Below are positions 17,684 through 26,780 of a DNA stretch of 64,000 nt, piece by piece. Origin of the DNA: Algoriphagus locisalis (lineage in GTDB: Bacteria; Bacteroidota; Bacteroidia; Cytophagales; Cyclobacteriaceae); assembly GCF_900116615.1 (NCBI RefSeq), contig NZ_FPBF01000009.1, positions 158,094 to 222,093 on the forward strand, read 5' to 3'. Under the pieces are notes generated by a model. The model ran no database searches, was not told the origin of the DNA, and saw only the letters and a list, made by a program, of their open reading frames with translations. A program made the translations under genes and the position numbers. Every line of letters starts with the position of its first letter. Within the stretch, counting starts at the first letter, position 1.

Positions 17684-18112
17684 CTATTGTACTTTTTCGG
17701 TGATCTTCATCCCTTTTGCGCCAGCATAGAAGACAATAATCTCAGCATCTTCATCTCCCATATTTCTCCCCAAATGTTTTTTATTCACCACTTCTACGAT
17801 GGGATCTCCGGCTTTCATTGTGAGCTCATTTCCATCTTCATCGGTCACAAAAAGCTCTCCTTTCAGCAGCACACCTGCATTGATCACTGGATGAAAATGC
17901 AGTGGTAGTTCGGAATGAGCAGGGATGGTGATTTTCAAAATGGAAATCTCTGGCTTTGCTGTTGGATAATGCGGTAAAGAATCTCCATTCCAAGAAAGCC
18001 CGGATTGGATGAGCGTGACCGAAGTGGAAGCTTCTACTTCCAGTACCTCTTTTTTGAGCACATAAAATGAAAACAAGAGCAGGATAGCTAGGAGCAACGA
18101 GTTTTTTAACAT
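17684..18112 (-). CDS. Membrane-anchored cupin-domain protein
   Basis: The 142-residue protein begins with a short hydrophobic anchor or signal (LLLAILLLFSFYVL). A single cupin barrel follows: motif 1 around HSELPLHFHPVINAGVLLKG with histidines that can bind a metal, and a following ELTMKAGDPIVEVVNKKH block. Small cupins of this type have varied or no enzymatic activity. It lies 38 bases upstream of the helicase on the same strand, but a functional link is not evident. Confidence 0.75.
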   Translation of the reverse strand: MLKNSLLLAILLLFSFYVLKKEVLEVEASTSVTLIQSGLSWNGDSLPHYPTAKPEISILKITIPAHSELPLHFHPVINAGVLLKGELFVTDEDGNELTMKAGDPIVEVVNKKHLGRNMGDEDAEIIVFYAGAKGMKITEKVQ

Positions 18113-18309
18113 AAGGGATAATTGTTGATTGCTATGAATATAGTGAGAATGAAAAAGACTAAGCTAAAGAATGGGAAGGAAGTGATCATCCCTCTGAAAA
18201 ATCAGGTTGTGAATCAGCCGAATAGGTGTCAACTTGTTTGATTTTATGTGTTTAGGTTATACATGGTTGGTTGCATCCTTACTGTAGATGGGGGCTGGAC
18301 AGCGAGGTG

Positions 18310-18350
18310 ATCTAAAGAGATTCGTCTCTCGCCACGGCGCGAAGGCGCAA
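18310..18350. repeat. Possible remnant of a GC-rich dispersed repeat
   Basis: The stretch gattcgtctctcgccacggcgcgaaggcgcaagg resembles the cgcaaag-type intergenic repeats of Bacteroidota genomes, and it is more GC-rich than its surroundings. Only this single copy is seen in the window, so the assignment is tentative. Confidence 0.3.
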
Positions 18351-18379
18351 GGTTTTTAATCCTTACAATCTATTTTGTT

Positions 18380-18913
18380 CTACTTGACCCTGACGAAATG
18401 GTTTTGTACGACTTTGTCTAAAAAACGTGTTGAATTGATGCATTCAAAGACCAACCGCTTGGGTAGATCAGCGAACAAAGGAATGCCTGAGCCCAGTAAA
18501 ACAGGAATGGTTGTAATGATCATTTCGTCGATTAGATCTTCTTTCAGGAAACTCTGAATGGTTTTTCCTCCATCGATGTATAGCTTTTGATAGCCCTTGC
18601 CATGAACTTCTGAAAGTGCTTCTTTGATGCTTCCTTTGACTAGAAATGCTTTGTCTTTTAGTTTCTCAGGAACCTCTGTCAAGGAATTGCTCCAGACAAA
18701 CACAGGCTTTTTGTAAAACCATTCGCCCTCGAAACCAGCTACAACTTCAAAGGTGTTTCTTCCCATAAGTAGCGCATCAATACTAGCAGTAAAGGCATTG
18801 AATCCAGTATCGATGTGATCGATTTCAGGAAAAGTGGAAAGCCAGTCGAGTTCATCATTTTTTCCGGCAATAAAACCGTCCAAGCTTGTGGCTATAAATA
18901 CAGAGTTTTTCAT
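18380..18913 (-). CDS. Dihydrofolate reductase-like (RibD C-terminal domain) protein
   Basis: The 177-residue protein begins KNSVFIATSLDGFIAGKNDE, the family's first strand and substrate loop, followed by DALLMGRNTFEVV and, later, KLYIDGGKTIQSFLKEDLIDEMIIT and PVLLGSGIPLF. This is the RibD_C/DHFR-like fold that uses NADPH. Stand-alone members are annotated as dihydrofolate reductase family proteins but most lack a proven substrate. It is a single gene with no helpful neighbours. Confidence 0.85.
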   Translation of the reverse strand: MKNSVFIATSLDGFIAGKNDELDWLSTFPEIDHIDTGFNAFTASIDALLMGRNTFEVVAGFEGEWFYKKPVFVWSNSLTEVPEKLKDKAFLVKGSIKEALSEVHGKGYQKLYIDGGKTIQSFLKEDLIDEMIITTIPVLLGSGIPLFADLPKRLVFECINSTRFLDKVVQNHFVRVK

Positions 18914-18967
18914 TTCTTTTGAGGTTTTTCGGGAGTTGGAGAGGGGTTGAGATTAACATCGAGTCAG

Positions 18968-19687
18968 TCACTTGAGTGACCTTTCTTTGATGATTTCAAT
19001 ACTTTTCAATGCATGGTTTCTAAACCATTCAATATCACAGGATTCAATGTATTTCTCAATTTCTTGTATGTATTCTTCTGGGTCTGATTCTCTAAAATTC
19101 AATACTATCTTACTATAAGTATTGCTCCAATACTTGTGTCTCATGGACATTGATTGAATGGTGTCTATTGGGTCTTCCAATTTTTCAGGGAAGCCATATT
19201 CATCAATTATTGACTGGATTAAGAGATTGTGTTTTTCATCCAAAAAAGACTCAGTTTCGGTGATGACATCACAATAGTCATTTAGAATATGAAGGTTAGA
19301 TATTGCATCTGAAAGATGGTGGTTTGCGAGTGCTGATTCTGCCCATTTTTCAGCTTCATTATATTTTGATAGAAGTCTAGTTCCTCTGATCAATAAATTA
19401 AGTGCAAGGAAATATTTAGTACTACAATCTTCTGGTTGCAAACTCTCTACAACAATTTCGAAATGTTTAATCGATTCCACATACTGCTCAGCTATCCAGT
19501 AGCAGAAAGCTATTTGATTGTGCTGATGAATTTTCAGAACGTCCTCATCATAAGTTCCGCGAACTTTCTCTATGTATTCATTTACTAGTTTGATTTTAGC
19601 TTCAATTTCAGAGTCCGGTATGTCCTGGTAGATTTTCAGGATAATTTCCGGAGGAAAAAAATCTTTTTGGAGTTGTTCTCTATTCAT
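18968..19687 (-). CDS. Hypothetical helical protein, TPR-like
   Basis: A 239-residue acidic protein predicted to be almost entirely alpha-helical, with no signal peptide. Paired amphipathic helices such as HNQIAFCYWIAEQYVESIKHF and YFLALNLLIRGTRLLSKYNEAEKWAESALANH resemble tetratricopeptide units, which usually mediate protein contacts. I do not recognise a named family. Its start is 45 bases from a run of twelve cytosines (on its own strand) in the upstream region, which could affect expression by slippage. It follows the DUF2207 and LemA genes on the same strand. Confidence 0.6.
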   Translation of the reverse strand: MNREQLQKDFFPPEIILKIYQDIPDSEIEAKIKLVNEYIEKVRGTYDEDVLKIHQHNQIAFCYWIAEQYVESIKHFEIVVESLQPEDCSTKYFLALNLLIRGTRLLSKYNEAEKWAESALANHHLSDAISNLHILNDYCDVITETESFLDEKHNLLIQSIIDEYGFPEKLEDPIDTIQSMSMRHKYWSNTYSKIVLNFRESDPEEYIQEIEKYIESCDIEWFRNHALKSIEIIKERSLK

Positions 19688-19731
19688 TATGATTTTTTTT
19701 TACGGATCAATTCCAACAGCAAGTTTCCAAA

Positions 19732-19743
19732 GGGGGGGGGGGG
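19732..19743. repeat. Homopolymer tract of 12 G (12 C on the minus strand)
   Basis: Twelve consecutive G residues follow aagtttccaaa and precede cttta. The tract lies between the DUF2207 stop (19768) and the start of the helical gene (19687), in the 5' leader of the latter. Tracts of this length are prone to slippage. Confidence 0.9.
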
Positions 19744-19767
19744 CTTTATTTTCAGGTAAATGCTTGT

Positions 19768-21447
19768 TTACCAGCTTCCTCCTCCGCCTCCACCAAATCC
19801 GCCTCCAGATGAACCACCTCCGCCACTTCCAGAACTGGAAGGAGAACTCACCATTGTGGATTGGGTGGATTTAATGGAGTTGTTGAAGGATTTGGAAAAG
19901 TGGTTCATGGACATCATTCTGCCTGTGGAGGAATAATACCAGGTAGGAGGTTCCAAATTCAAAGCATCAAATTTCTTCGCCCATTTGTCAAACATCCCAA
20001 AAGCTAAGGCATAGCTCATGGTGGACTCAAAATAGGTAGGATCTTCTTTCAGGAGCATTTTCAATTTGTTCTCCTCAGCTACTTTGATGAACTGTTTGAA
20101 GCCCTTTAGTTCGGAAAGAATCATCGTCCCTTCTTTGTTTTTCTTGATCAAAAACTGGCTCATGATCAATAAGAATAGGAGAGAAACACCAGCGGCGATA
20201 GCGGCTAATGTTCCCCAGAAATAAAGAAAAGTGGGTACTAGGATGAACATGGAAAGGATCAGTCCTACGATGGTAAAGTTTTTTATTCTACGCGATTTAT
20301 TCACATAATAGATCTGTGCAGCATCCTTTAGGCTACTGCTTGCGGTACTCATGGTCGTGTAGAATTTGTCTTTAAGACTGCTAACAAGCACCTCCGATTT
20401 TGAAGCGAAGAGTCCATTGAAAACCTGACGTTGGTAGGAGGGCACATTTGCTTCCAGATCTTTCAATTTGGTGAGTTTGGTATCGTCTTTAGCAAACCAG
20501 CCTTTTTCATCAATTTCTTCTATCGTCAAATATCCCTGAGATGCCCAGAAGGGAATTAGCGAAATCAAATCCGCAGTATCACCAGTGTCGTCTATCAGAT
20601 AGCCCACCATAGCCGGATCCATCTCTTTCGGAGGGTAGTAACTGGTAGTTGTACTAGCATGATCGTCTTTGCCATGCTTTTTCCAGATGGCATGAAATCC
20701 TAAATAAACGAAGGTCAAAATTACAATCCATCCGTATTCTGTCCAGAAAGGCCAAAAGGGCTTTATTTCCTTGATGCTTCCCAAGGGTAATTTCAACAAC
20801 ACTGTGACTGCTTCTCCACCTGAGGAAACCAGGCCATCTTTGCTTTGGCCTGAAAATACTCCATTAGCAAAATTGGTTTCGAAGTCTTGACTAGGAGTAT
20901 TGTTTCCCATTTGCCCAGCATAGACAAAGTATTGATCTGAACTTAGCTCAATGCCTTCTGGCAAATGAACCTTGAAATCAATTTTATTAAATGGAGCCTC
21001 CCAATCGCTTGGCTTGATGTTCCAATAAAATTGGATCGCTTCACTTTCATGGAGGAAAGCATTCTCGACTCTGTAGTTGATTTCGTACTGTTGGGGACCT
21101 TCCAGGTAAATAGCTGCATCACCGATTTTGATGCGGAGGTTGTCCGACATTTTTTGCCCAAATGCAGATGGTGCTTCAAACTTATAGCCTGGAACTTCTA
21201 TATCGCTGATTTTGATTTTGCGTTTTTCCTGCTCGTTATTCTCATTTAGAAAATCATAAGAGGTTTGAATATCTCGAAAGATTCCACGCTTTTGAATTTC
21301 AAAATTGATGTTGTATTTCTCGACCACATCAAAGTACCCTTCCTCATGGATGGTAATGTCCACAGCATAGGAGGTGACAGTAAAATCTTGAGCAAAGACC
21401 TGTAGCTGTGCGAAAAATGCGAGAATTAGAAAGATAATTTTTTTCAT
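19768..21447 (-). CDS. DUF2207 domain membrane protein
   Basis: The 559-residue protein has a Sec signal (KKIIFLILAFFAQLQVFAQ), a periplasmic beta-rich DUF2207 region (about 20-230, with ITIHEEGYFDVVEKY and RGIFRDI), a membrane segment at about 237-252, a cytoplasmic stretch, a second membrane pair near 395-430, and a Ser/Gly-rich tail ending GGGGGGSW. This layout and tail are characteristic of DUF2207 proteins, whose function is unknown. It lies 55 bases downstream of LemA on the same strand, a pairing seen in many genomes. Confidence 0.88.
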   Translation of the reverse strand: MKKIIFLILAFFAQLQVFAQDFTVTSYAVDITIHEEGYFDVVEKYNINFEIQKRGIFRDIQTSYDFLNENNEQEKRKIKISDIEVPGYKFEAPSAFGQKMSDNLRIKIGDAAIYLEGPQQYEINYRVENAFLHESEAIQFYWNIKPSDWEAPFNKIDFKVHLPEGIELSSDQYFVYAGQMGNNTPSQDFETNFANGVFSGQSKDGLVSSGGEAVTVLLKLPLGSIKEIKPFWPFWTEYGWIVILTFVYLGFHAIWKKHGKDDHASTTTSYYPPKEMDPAMVGYLIDDTGDTADLISLIPFWASQGYLTIEEIDEKGWFAKDDTKLTKLKDLEANVPSYQRQVFNGLFASKSEVLVSSLKDKFYTTMSTASSSLKDAAQIYYVNKSRRIKNFTIVGLILSMFILVPTFLYFWGTLAAIAAGVSLLFLLIMSQFLIKKNKEGTMILSELKGFKQFIKVAEENKLKMLLKEDPTYFESTMSYALAFGMFDKWAKKFDALNLEPPTWYYSSTGRMMSMNHFSKSFNNSIKSTQSTMVSSPSSSGSGGGGSSGGGFGGGGGGSW

Positions 21448-21502
21448 GGTGTGGTTTACATTGCTGTAAATCTCAACGGATATTGGGGTGAGTTTAGAAA
21501 AA

Positions 21503-22063
21503 TCAGGAAAAACTCACTTTTACATTTTCACGACTTTCTGGCTCAGCCTCGAAATAGTCAAAATGCTGGTAATTGAACATTCCAGCAACAAGTACTGCAG
21601 GGAAGCTTTCTCCATAGGTATTATTCTCACGAACAGTTCCGTTGTAATATCGTCTAGCCCGCTCCAGATTTTCTTCGATCTCATTCAGTTTATCCTGAAG
21701 TTGCAGGAAGTTGGTATTTGCTTTCAAATCTGGATAAGCTTCGCTCAAAGCAAAGATGCTTCTCAGCGTTTTTTGAAGCTGATTTTCTGCCTGAATCTGC
21801 TTGTTGATGTCATCAGAAGGAACCGCCATAGCTGCATTTCTAGCTTGAATTACCGCTTCCAGCGTTTCTTTTTCATGGCTTGCATAACCTTTCACAGTTT
21901 CGACCAGATTGGGAATCAAATCATATCGCCGTTTTAGCGCAACATCTATATTGCTCCAGGCATCTTTTACCATGTTTTTGTTCTTGACAAAGCGATTATA
22001 AATGCCAACTAGAATGACTCCTATAAACAAGACGATTCCAAGAATAATGAGCATTGTTACCAT
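21503..22063 (-). CDS. lemA: LemA family protein
   Basis: The 186-residue protein has an N-terminal membrane anchor (MLIILGIVLFIGVILVGIYN) and the family core NKNMVKDAWSNIDVALKRRYDLIPNLV..TVKGYASHE. LemA proteins form a helical bundle outside the inner membrane. Their role is not settled, though links to envelope stress are reported. It heads a probable operon with the DUF2207 protein. Confidence 0.92.
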   Translation of the reverse strand: MVTMLIILGIVLFIGVILVGIYNRFVKNKNMVKDAWSNIDVALKRRYDLIPNLVETVKGYASHEKETLEAVIQARNAAMAVPSDDINKQIQAENQLQKTLRSIFALSEAYPDLKANTNFLQLQDKLNEIEENLERARRYYNGTVRENNTYGESFPAVLVAGMFNYQHFDYFEAEPESRENVKVSFS

Positions 22064-22378
22064 GATGATGTGAATTTAAGGTTGAAGGCGATAAAACTAC
22101 GATGTAGAAGTTCTATGATTTAACATTTTCAAAATACCACCTTTTAGCGAAAACTCAAGAAATTATCCAAATTGAACTGAGGTAACTTCTCCGCTGAGTG
22201 GTAGCATGTTTCAAGATTAATTAATAATTTGAAAAGGCAGTTCGAGTTGGAAAAGTGAGGTCAATTTTCATCTGAAATTCATAAGAGTCATAGTTTTTAT
22301 CAATTGAAAATTTTATTACATAAAGAAAGCTTTAACTACCTTAGCTTTTATTAAAAATTAAACACAAACCCTATTTAT
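22064..22378. other. Divergent intergenic region between lemA and katG
   Basis: This 315-base AT-rich region must hold the promoters of both lemA (minus) and katG (plus). I see no confident -33/-7 Bacteroidota pair. An imperfect palindrome lies at 22210-22233 (ttcaa..ttgaa around attaattaat), about 145 bases upstream of katG. Otherwise I see nothing. Confidence 0.4.
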
Positions 22379-24643
22379 ATGGATAACAAAGAAAACGGAC
22401 ACAAGCATACAGATTCTGTATGGGATGTCAATGAAAGCGATGCCAAATGCCCTTTTACGAGTGGAGCTATTAGCCAGTCTGCTGGTGGAGGAACTAAGAA
22501 CCGCGACTGGTGGCCAAATCAATTAAACCTTAATATTCTTCGCCAGCATTCATCGAAGTCCAATCCTCTAGGCCCGGATTTCAACTATGCTGAAGAGTTT
22601 AAGAAATTGGATCTCGCTGCAGTGAAACAGGATTTGGCTGATTTGATGACGGATTCTCAGGATTGGTGGCCGGCTGATTTTGGTCATTACGGCCCATTTT
22701 TTATCAGAATGGCATGGCACAGTGCGGGAACTTACAGGATCGCAGATGGTAGAGGCGGAGGAGGATCAGGTTCTCAGCGTTTTGCACCGTTAAATAGCTG
22801 GCCTGATAATGCTAACTTGGACAAAGCGCGTTATTTGCTTTGGCCGATCAAGCAGAAATATGGAAACAAACTTTCTTGGGCAGATTTATTGATCTTGGCA
22901 GGAAATGTCTCTTTAGAAACCATGGGTCTGAAGACTTTCGGCTTTGCTGGAGGTAGAGAAGACGTTTGGGAGCCGGAAGAAGATATTTACTGGGGATCTG
23001 AAGGCGAATGGCTAGGAGATCAGGAGCGCTATGCAGGAAGTAGCAATGGAGAGCGTAACCTTGAAAATCCGCTTGGGGCTTCGCACATGGGGTTGATATA
23101 TGTGAATCCAGAGGGACCAAAAGGTCAGCCAGATCCAATAGGAGCTGCACATGATATACGCGAGACTTTTGGCCGTATGGCGATGAATGATGAGGAAACT
23201 GTTGCTTTGATCGCGGGTGGACACACTTTTGGTAAAACGCACGGTGCTGCAGACGCGGGAGAATACGTAGGCCATGAGCCAGAAGGAGCAAGTATTGAGG
23301 AGATGGGCTTGGGTTGGAAAAATTCCTTTGGGAAAGGCCACTCAGAAGATACCATCACTTCCGGAATCGAGGTAACATGGACCACGACACCTACGCAGTG
23401 GAGTAATAATTTCTTTGAAAACCTATTCGGTTTCGATTGGGAATTGACCAAAAGCCCAGGTGGGGCATATCAGTGGAAACCAAAAGGAGATGCGGGTGCA
23501 GGTACAGTTCCAGATGCTCACGATCCATCCAAGCGCCATGCGCCGAATATGTTGACCACTGATTTGGCTTTGAAAGAAGATCCAGAATATGCGAAAATTT
23601 CCAGACGCTTCTTCGAAAATCCGGATGAGTTCGCAGATGCGTTCTCAAGAGCTTGGTTCAAACTGACTCATAGGGATATGGGGCCTATCCAGCGTTACTT
23701 AGGGCCAGAAGTTCCTACAGAAGAACTGATCTGGCAAGATCCTATTCCTGCAGTAAATCATGAATTGGTGAATGAGCAGGATGTAGCTTCGCTTAAAGCT
23801 AAGGTTCTGGATTCTGGTCTTTCTGTTTCTGAATTAGTTACTACTGCCTGGGCTTCTGCATCTACTTTCCGTGGATCAGATATGCGTGGTGGTGCCAATG
23901 GAGCAAGGATTCGTCTTTCTCCGCAGAAATTCTGGGAAGTGAACAATCCAGCTCAGCTTGGAAAAGTACTCGATAAGTTGGAAGCTATCCAGAAGGAATT
24001 TAACGCTTCCCAAACTGGTGGAAAACAGATTTCTTTGGCAGATTTGATCGTCTTGGCCGGTTGTGCAGGTGTAGAGCAAGCAGCTAAAAATGCAGGTCAT
24101 GAGGTGAAGGTTCCATTCACTCCAGGTCGAGCAGATGCCTCACAAGCACAAACGGACGTATCCTCTTTTGCGGCAATGGAGCCAGCAGCTGATGGATTCA
24201 GAAACTATTTCCGTCCTACGCACAAGGCTTCCGCAGAGGAAATGCTGATCGATAGAGCACAGTTACTGAAGTTGACTCCACCGGAAATGACCGTTTTGGT
24301 AGGTGGACTGAGAGTTCTTGGTACCAACTATGACAACTCTAAACATGGCGTATTCACCAGCACTCCAGGTGCATTGACCAATGATTTCTTCAAGAATATC
24401 CTGGATATGCGCATCACTTGGAAAGCGGCAGACTCCGGTCAGCACGCATTCCTTGGATCAGATAGAAAAACCGGTCAGGTCAAATGGACAGGTACAAGAG
24501 CGGACTTGATCTTTGGATCCAATTCTGAGTTAAGAGCATTGTCAGAATTTTATGCCAGCGCTGATTCCAATGAGAAGTTCCTCAAGGATTTTGTGGCTGC
24601 TTGGGACAAAGTAATGATGCTTGATCGTTACGATTTGGCTTAA
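22379..24643 (+). CDS. katG: Catalase-peroxidase KatG
   Basis: This 754-residue protein is full length for KatG, with the duplicated peroxidase halves. The distal haem pocket is R110, W113 and H114 (RMAWHSAGTYR), the proximal histidine is H282 (AGGHTFGKTHG), and the covalent Met-Tyr-Trp adduct residues are W113, Y241 (IYVNPEGP) and M267 (GRMAMN), with the family's 26-residue Tyr-Met spacing. It breaks down hydrogen peroxide in the cytoplasm. The C-terminal half (PGRADASQAQ, GGLRVLG) has lost the haem site, as usual. It is monocistronic, flanked by a long leader region and a terminator. Confidence 0.97.
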   Translation: MDNKENGHKHTDSVWDVNESDAKCPFTSGAISQSAGGGTKNRDWWPNQLNLNILRQHSSKSNPLGPDFNYAEEFKKLDLAAVKQDLADLMTDSQDWWPADFGHYGPFFIRMAWHSAGTYRIADGRGGGGSGSQRFAPLNSWPDNANLDKARYLLWPIKQKYGNKLSWADLLILAGNVSLETMGLKTFGFAGGREDVWEPEEDIYWGSEGEWLGDQERYAGSSNGERNLENPLGASHMGLIYVNPEGPKGQPDPIGAAHDIRETFGRMAMNDEETVALIAGGHTFGKTHGAADAGEYVGHEPEGASIEEMGLGWKNSFGKGHSEDTITSGIEVTWTTTPTQWSNNFFENLFGFDWELTKSPGGAYQWKPKGDAGAGTVPDAHDPSKRHAPNMLTTDLALKEDPEYAKISRRFFENPDEFADAFSRAWFKLTHRDMGPIQRYLGPEVPTEELIWQDPIPAVNHELVNEQDVASLKAKVLDSGLSVSELVTTAWASASTFRGSDMRGGANGARIRLSPQKFWEVNNPAQLGKVLDKLEAIQKEFNASQTGGKQISLADLIVLAGCAGVEQAAKNAGHEVKVPFTPGRADASQAQTDVSSFAAMEPAADGFRNYFRPTHKASAEEMLIDRAQLLKLTPPEMTVLVGGLRVLGTNYDNSKHGVFTSTPGALTNDFFKNILDMRITWKAADSGQHAFLGSDRKTGQVKWTGTRADLIFGSNSELRALSEFYASADSNEKFLKDFVAAWDKVMMLDRYDLA

Positions 24644-24672
24644 TTAGAAGCAATAAATCAAGTAGAAGATGA

Positions 24673-24704
24673 AAAGGTGATCTTGAAACGGATCACCTTT
24701 CTTT
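24673..24704 (+). terminator. Terminator after katG
   Basis: A perfect 10-bp stem (aaaggtgatc at 24673-24682, gatcaccttt at 24691-24700) lies 30 bases after the katG stop, followed by ctttg. The stem is strong but the T tract is interrupted. Confidence 0.8.
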
Positions 24705-24794
24705 GTGTATTTTTAATTTAGACATGGAGTAACAAATAATTTTTTGAAGAAAATTTAATCTTGCCTATTCCATTCGTGGAGATTTACCAAAGGA

Positions 24795-25799
24795 CTACGT
24801 AGAGACTGGTTCTGAAAATGTGGCTTTAGTAATCCTTTCTATCACTTTTTTCGGGGATAATTCCTCTTCATAGTATTTGCGTGCATTATTTTTTAGCTCT
24901 GTCAATAGTTCAGGGTTTACAATGATGTTTTTAATCTTCTCTTGAATATCGTCTTGAGATCCGTCTGTGAAGAGTAGGTGTTTTCTATCCTGCAATGCCT
25001 TAGGCAGCTTCCGAGATAGGGGGGTAGAGATGATCGCTTTACCAAAACACAAGAATTCTCCCAATTTCCAACCATGGCAATCCAACACTGCTGGTGTGTT
25101 GAATGCAATAGAGGATTTCTTCATATTCCCTAGATATTCTGTTATACTATAACGAGTTGTGACAGTGATTTCATCATACCCAGGAACGTCCTTTCTTGGT
25201 CTTGGAGCAAAACCACCATCAAATTCAATATCCGGATTCTCAATGCAGGCTTTAATGAAATTGGCTCTGAAATCATTTGTTTTCTTTTCTTTCTTCCAAA
25301 GAGATGACGCAAAAAACACATAGTTGTTAACATTTTTGTTGGGATAATATTCATCTATGCTCATTCTATTTAATTGTGCTTTGTAATCTGAGAAAAACCG
25401 TCTCTTGTTTGGGATTCTAGAACTTGCCTTCAGGTAATTACTAATTGCCATATATCCTGTTTTAAAAAAAGAATAAATGTGGATGCCAAAGCTCGGGCCT
25501 ATAGCTATGATCTTTTCAGGGCTTGGATAGGCAATATCACTTTTATTGATCTTGGCATAGGTGTCTGCCCAATTCAAAGCAATAATATCTACTTCTTCCG
25601 AATCAGCAAAATCTATAATGATTTTTCTCTCAGCATCTTTGCTTTTTAAGACTAAGGCGAAGAAATGATTGTTGTGCTTAAAGTCTCGAAAATAGTTATT
25701 CGAAAACTTAATGTTCTTTTTTCCAAAAAGCTCTTCTATACCCTTGATATAATAGGAAGAATATAAGATGTCACTTGACGGATCTATGTAAACCTTCAT
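24795..25799 (-). CDS. Glycosyltransferase-like protein
   Basis: A 334-residue soluble protein whose C-terminal half resembles GT-B glycosyltransferases: WKLGEFLCFGKAIISTP, then LLFTDG and a helix-rich tail (NIIVNPELLTELKNNARKYYEEELSPKKVIERI). The usual acidic E-x7-E nucleotide-sugar signature is not clear, so donor specificity cannot be assigned. It is Lys/Asn/Ile-rich compared with its neighbours and stands alone between katG and the deacetylase, which hints at separate acquisition. Role in surface polysaccharide synthesis is only a suggestion. Confidence 0.6.
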   Translation of the reverse strand: MKVYIDPSSDILYSSYYIKGIEELFGKKNIKFSNNYFRDFKHNNHFFALVLKSKDAERKIIIDFADSEEVDIIALNWADTYAKINKSDIAYPSPEKIIAIGPSFGIHIYSFFKTGYMAISNYLKASSRIPNKRRFFSDYKAQLNRMSIDEYYPNKNVNNYVFFASSLWKKEKKTNDFRANFIKACIENPDIEFDGGFAPRPRKDVPGYDEITVTTRYSITEYLGNMKKSSIAFNTPAVLDCHGWKLGEFLCFGKAIISTPLSRKLPKALQDRKHLLFTDGSQDDIQEKIKNIIVNPELLTELKNNARKYYEEELSPKKVIERITKATFSEPVST

Positions 25800-25951
25800 T
25801 CGTAAAAGTTCATTTATTTATTCAACTAGATGGTTTTCATTAAGATGAATAGGGGTTCACTTTAATTAATTGATTGATTAGTCAATAATAGCAATAATAA
25901 TGATGTTATCATGGTTGTTTTAAAAATCTAAAAATGTGCCTTTTAATCTTT

Positions 25952-26743
25952 TTAGTTTTTCGATCTCTTGTTGAAATCCGCTTTGATGATTTTTTTTGCA
26001 GCTTTAGAAGCTACATATTTCTCCAACTCTTTCATGGAAATTACTGTAAATCCACCTTTTTTGAGAAGTTCTAAATATTCTTCGAAAAGCTCCGGAGGCG
26101 TATTCACCCAGGGGTGTTCGATGTCAGGTACACCATGAATGGTCAAGATGACAATCTTTCCATTTTTAGCTTGCTCAAAAGCTTTCATGATCTCCACTTT
26201 GTTCTTTTCATCAGTCGCCCAACTAGGTATCAAATAGGGATGATCACTCAATGGATCATAAGCTCTGCTTCCTCCGGCTCTAGCGAATACATAATCTTTT
26301 TGCTCCAAAAATTCCAAGGCTTTTGCATTCAAGCCATATCCTGGATAGGCAAAGTTTGTAGGGGATGAAATGCCAAGAGAATCACATTTGGCTTCTATGT
26401 AACTGAGCTCAGCGTTGAATTCTGCCTGGGAAAGTTTGCTGACATTGGCGTGAGTATGTGTATGATTTGCGATTTCAAATCCCATTTGATTTAATTCCTG
26501 AATTTGACGCCAATTCATATACAAAGCACTATCGGCATAATTGGGCTGGAACTCGCAGACAAAGAATGTAGCGCCAAATCCATACTTCTTCAATAAGGGC
26601 GCAACTACAGAATACTGACTTGCCGGAGCATCATCAAAGGTGAGAACAACCAGTTTATCAGGAATAGGTTTTTTTAGGATTTGGGCTTGTGAAAAAAAGG
26701 TGAAAGAAAGGGTAAGGAGTAGAAGTAAGAGTGTCTTTTTCAT
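25952..26743 (-). CDS. Secreted polysaccharide deacetylase (NodB domain)
   Basis: The 263-residue protein has a Sec signal (LLLLLLTLSFTFFSQAQ) and a NodB homology domain. Motif 1 is LTFDDAPA, with the catalytic base and a metal-binding aspartate; motif 2 is NHTHTHANVSKL, supplying histidine ligands; motif 3 is FAYPGYG; and TIHG sits near the end. Such enzymes remove acetyl groups from chitin oligomers, peptidoglycan or other amino-sugar polymers outside the cell. It lies 37 bases downstream of the GntP permease on the same strand. The substrate is not determined. Confidence 0.87.
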   Translation of the reverse strand: MKKTLLLLLLTLSFTFFSQAQILKKPIPDKLVVLTFDDAPASQYSVVAPLLKKYGFGATFFVCEFQPNYADSALYMNWRQIQELNQMGFEIANHTHTHANVSKLSQAEFNAELSYIEAKCDSLGISSPTNFAYPGYGLNAKALEFLEQKDYVFARAGGSRAYDPLSDHPYLIPSWATDEKNKVEIMKAFEQAKNGKIVILTIHGVPDIEHPWVNTPPELFEEYLELLKKGGFTVISMKELEKYVASKAAKKIIKADFNKRSKN

Positions 26744-26780
26744 AAGGTTATTCCATTTCTATTCTCTGTTTGAATACACA

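Noticed and set aside
22210..22233. PerR/OxyR-type operator upstream of katG
   Set aside because: The palindrome is imperfect, AT-rich and about 145 bases from the start; it does not clearly match either consensus.
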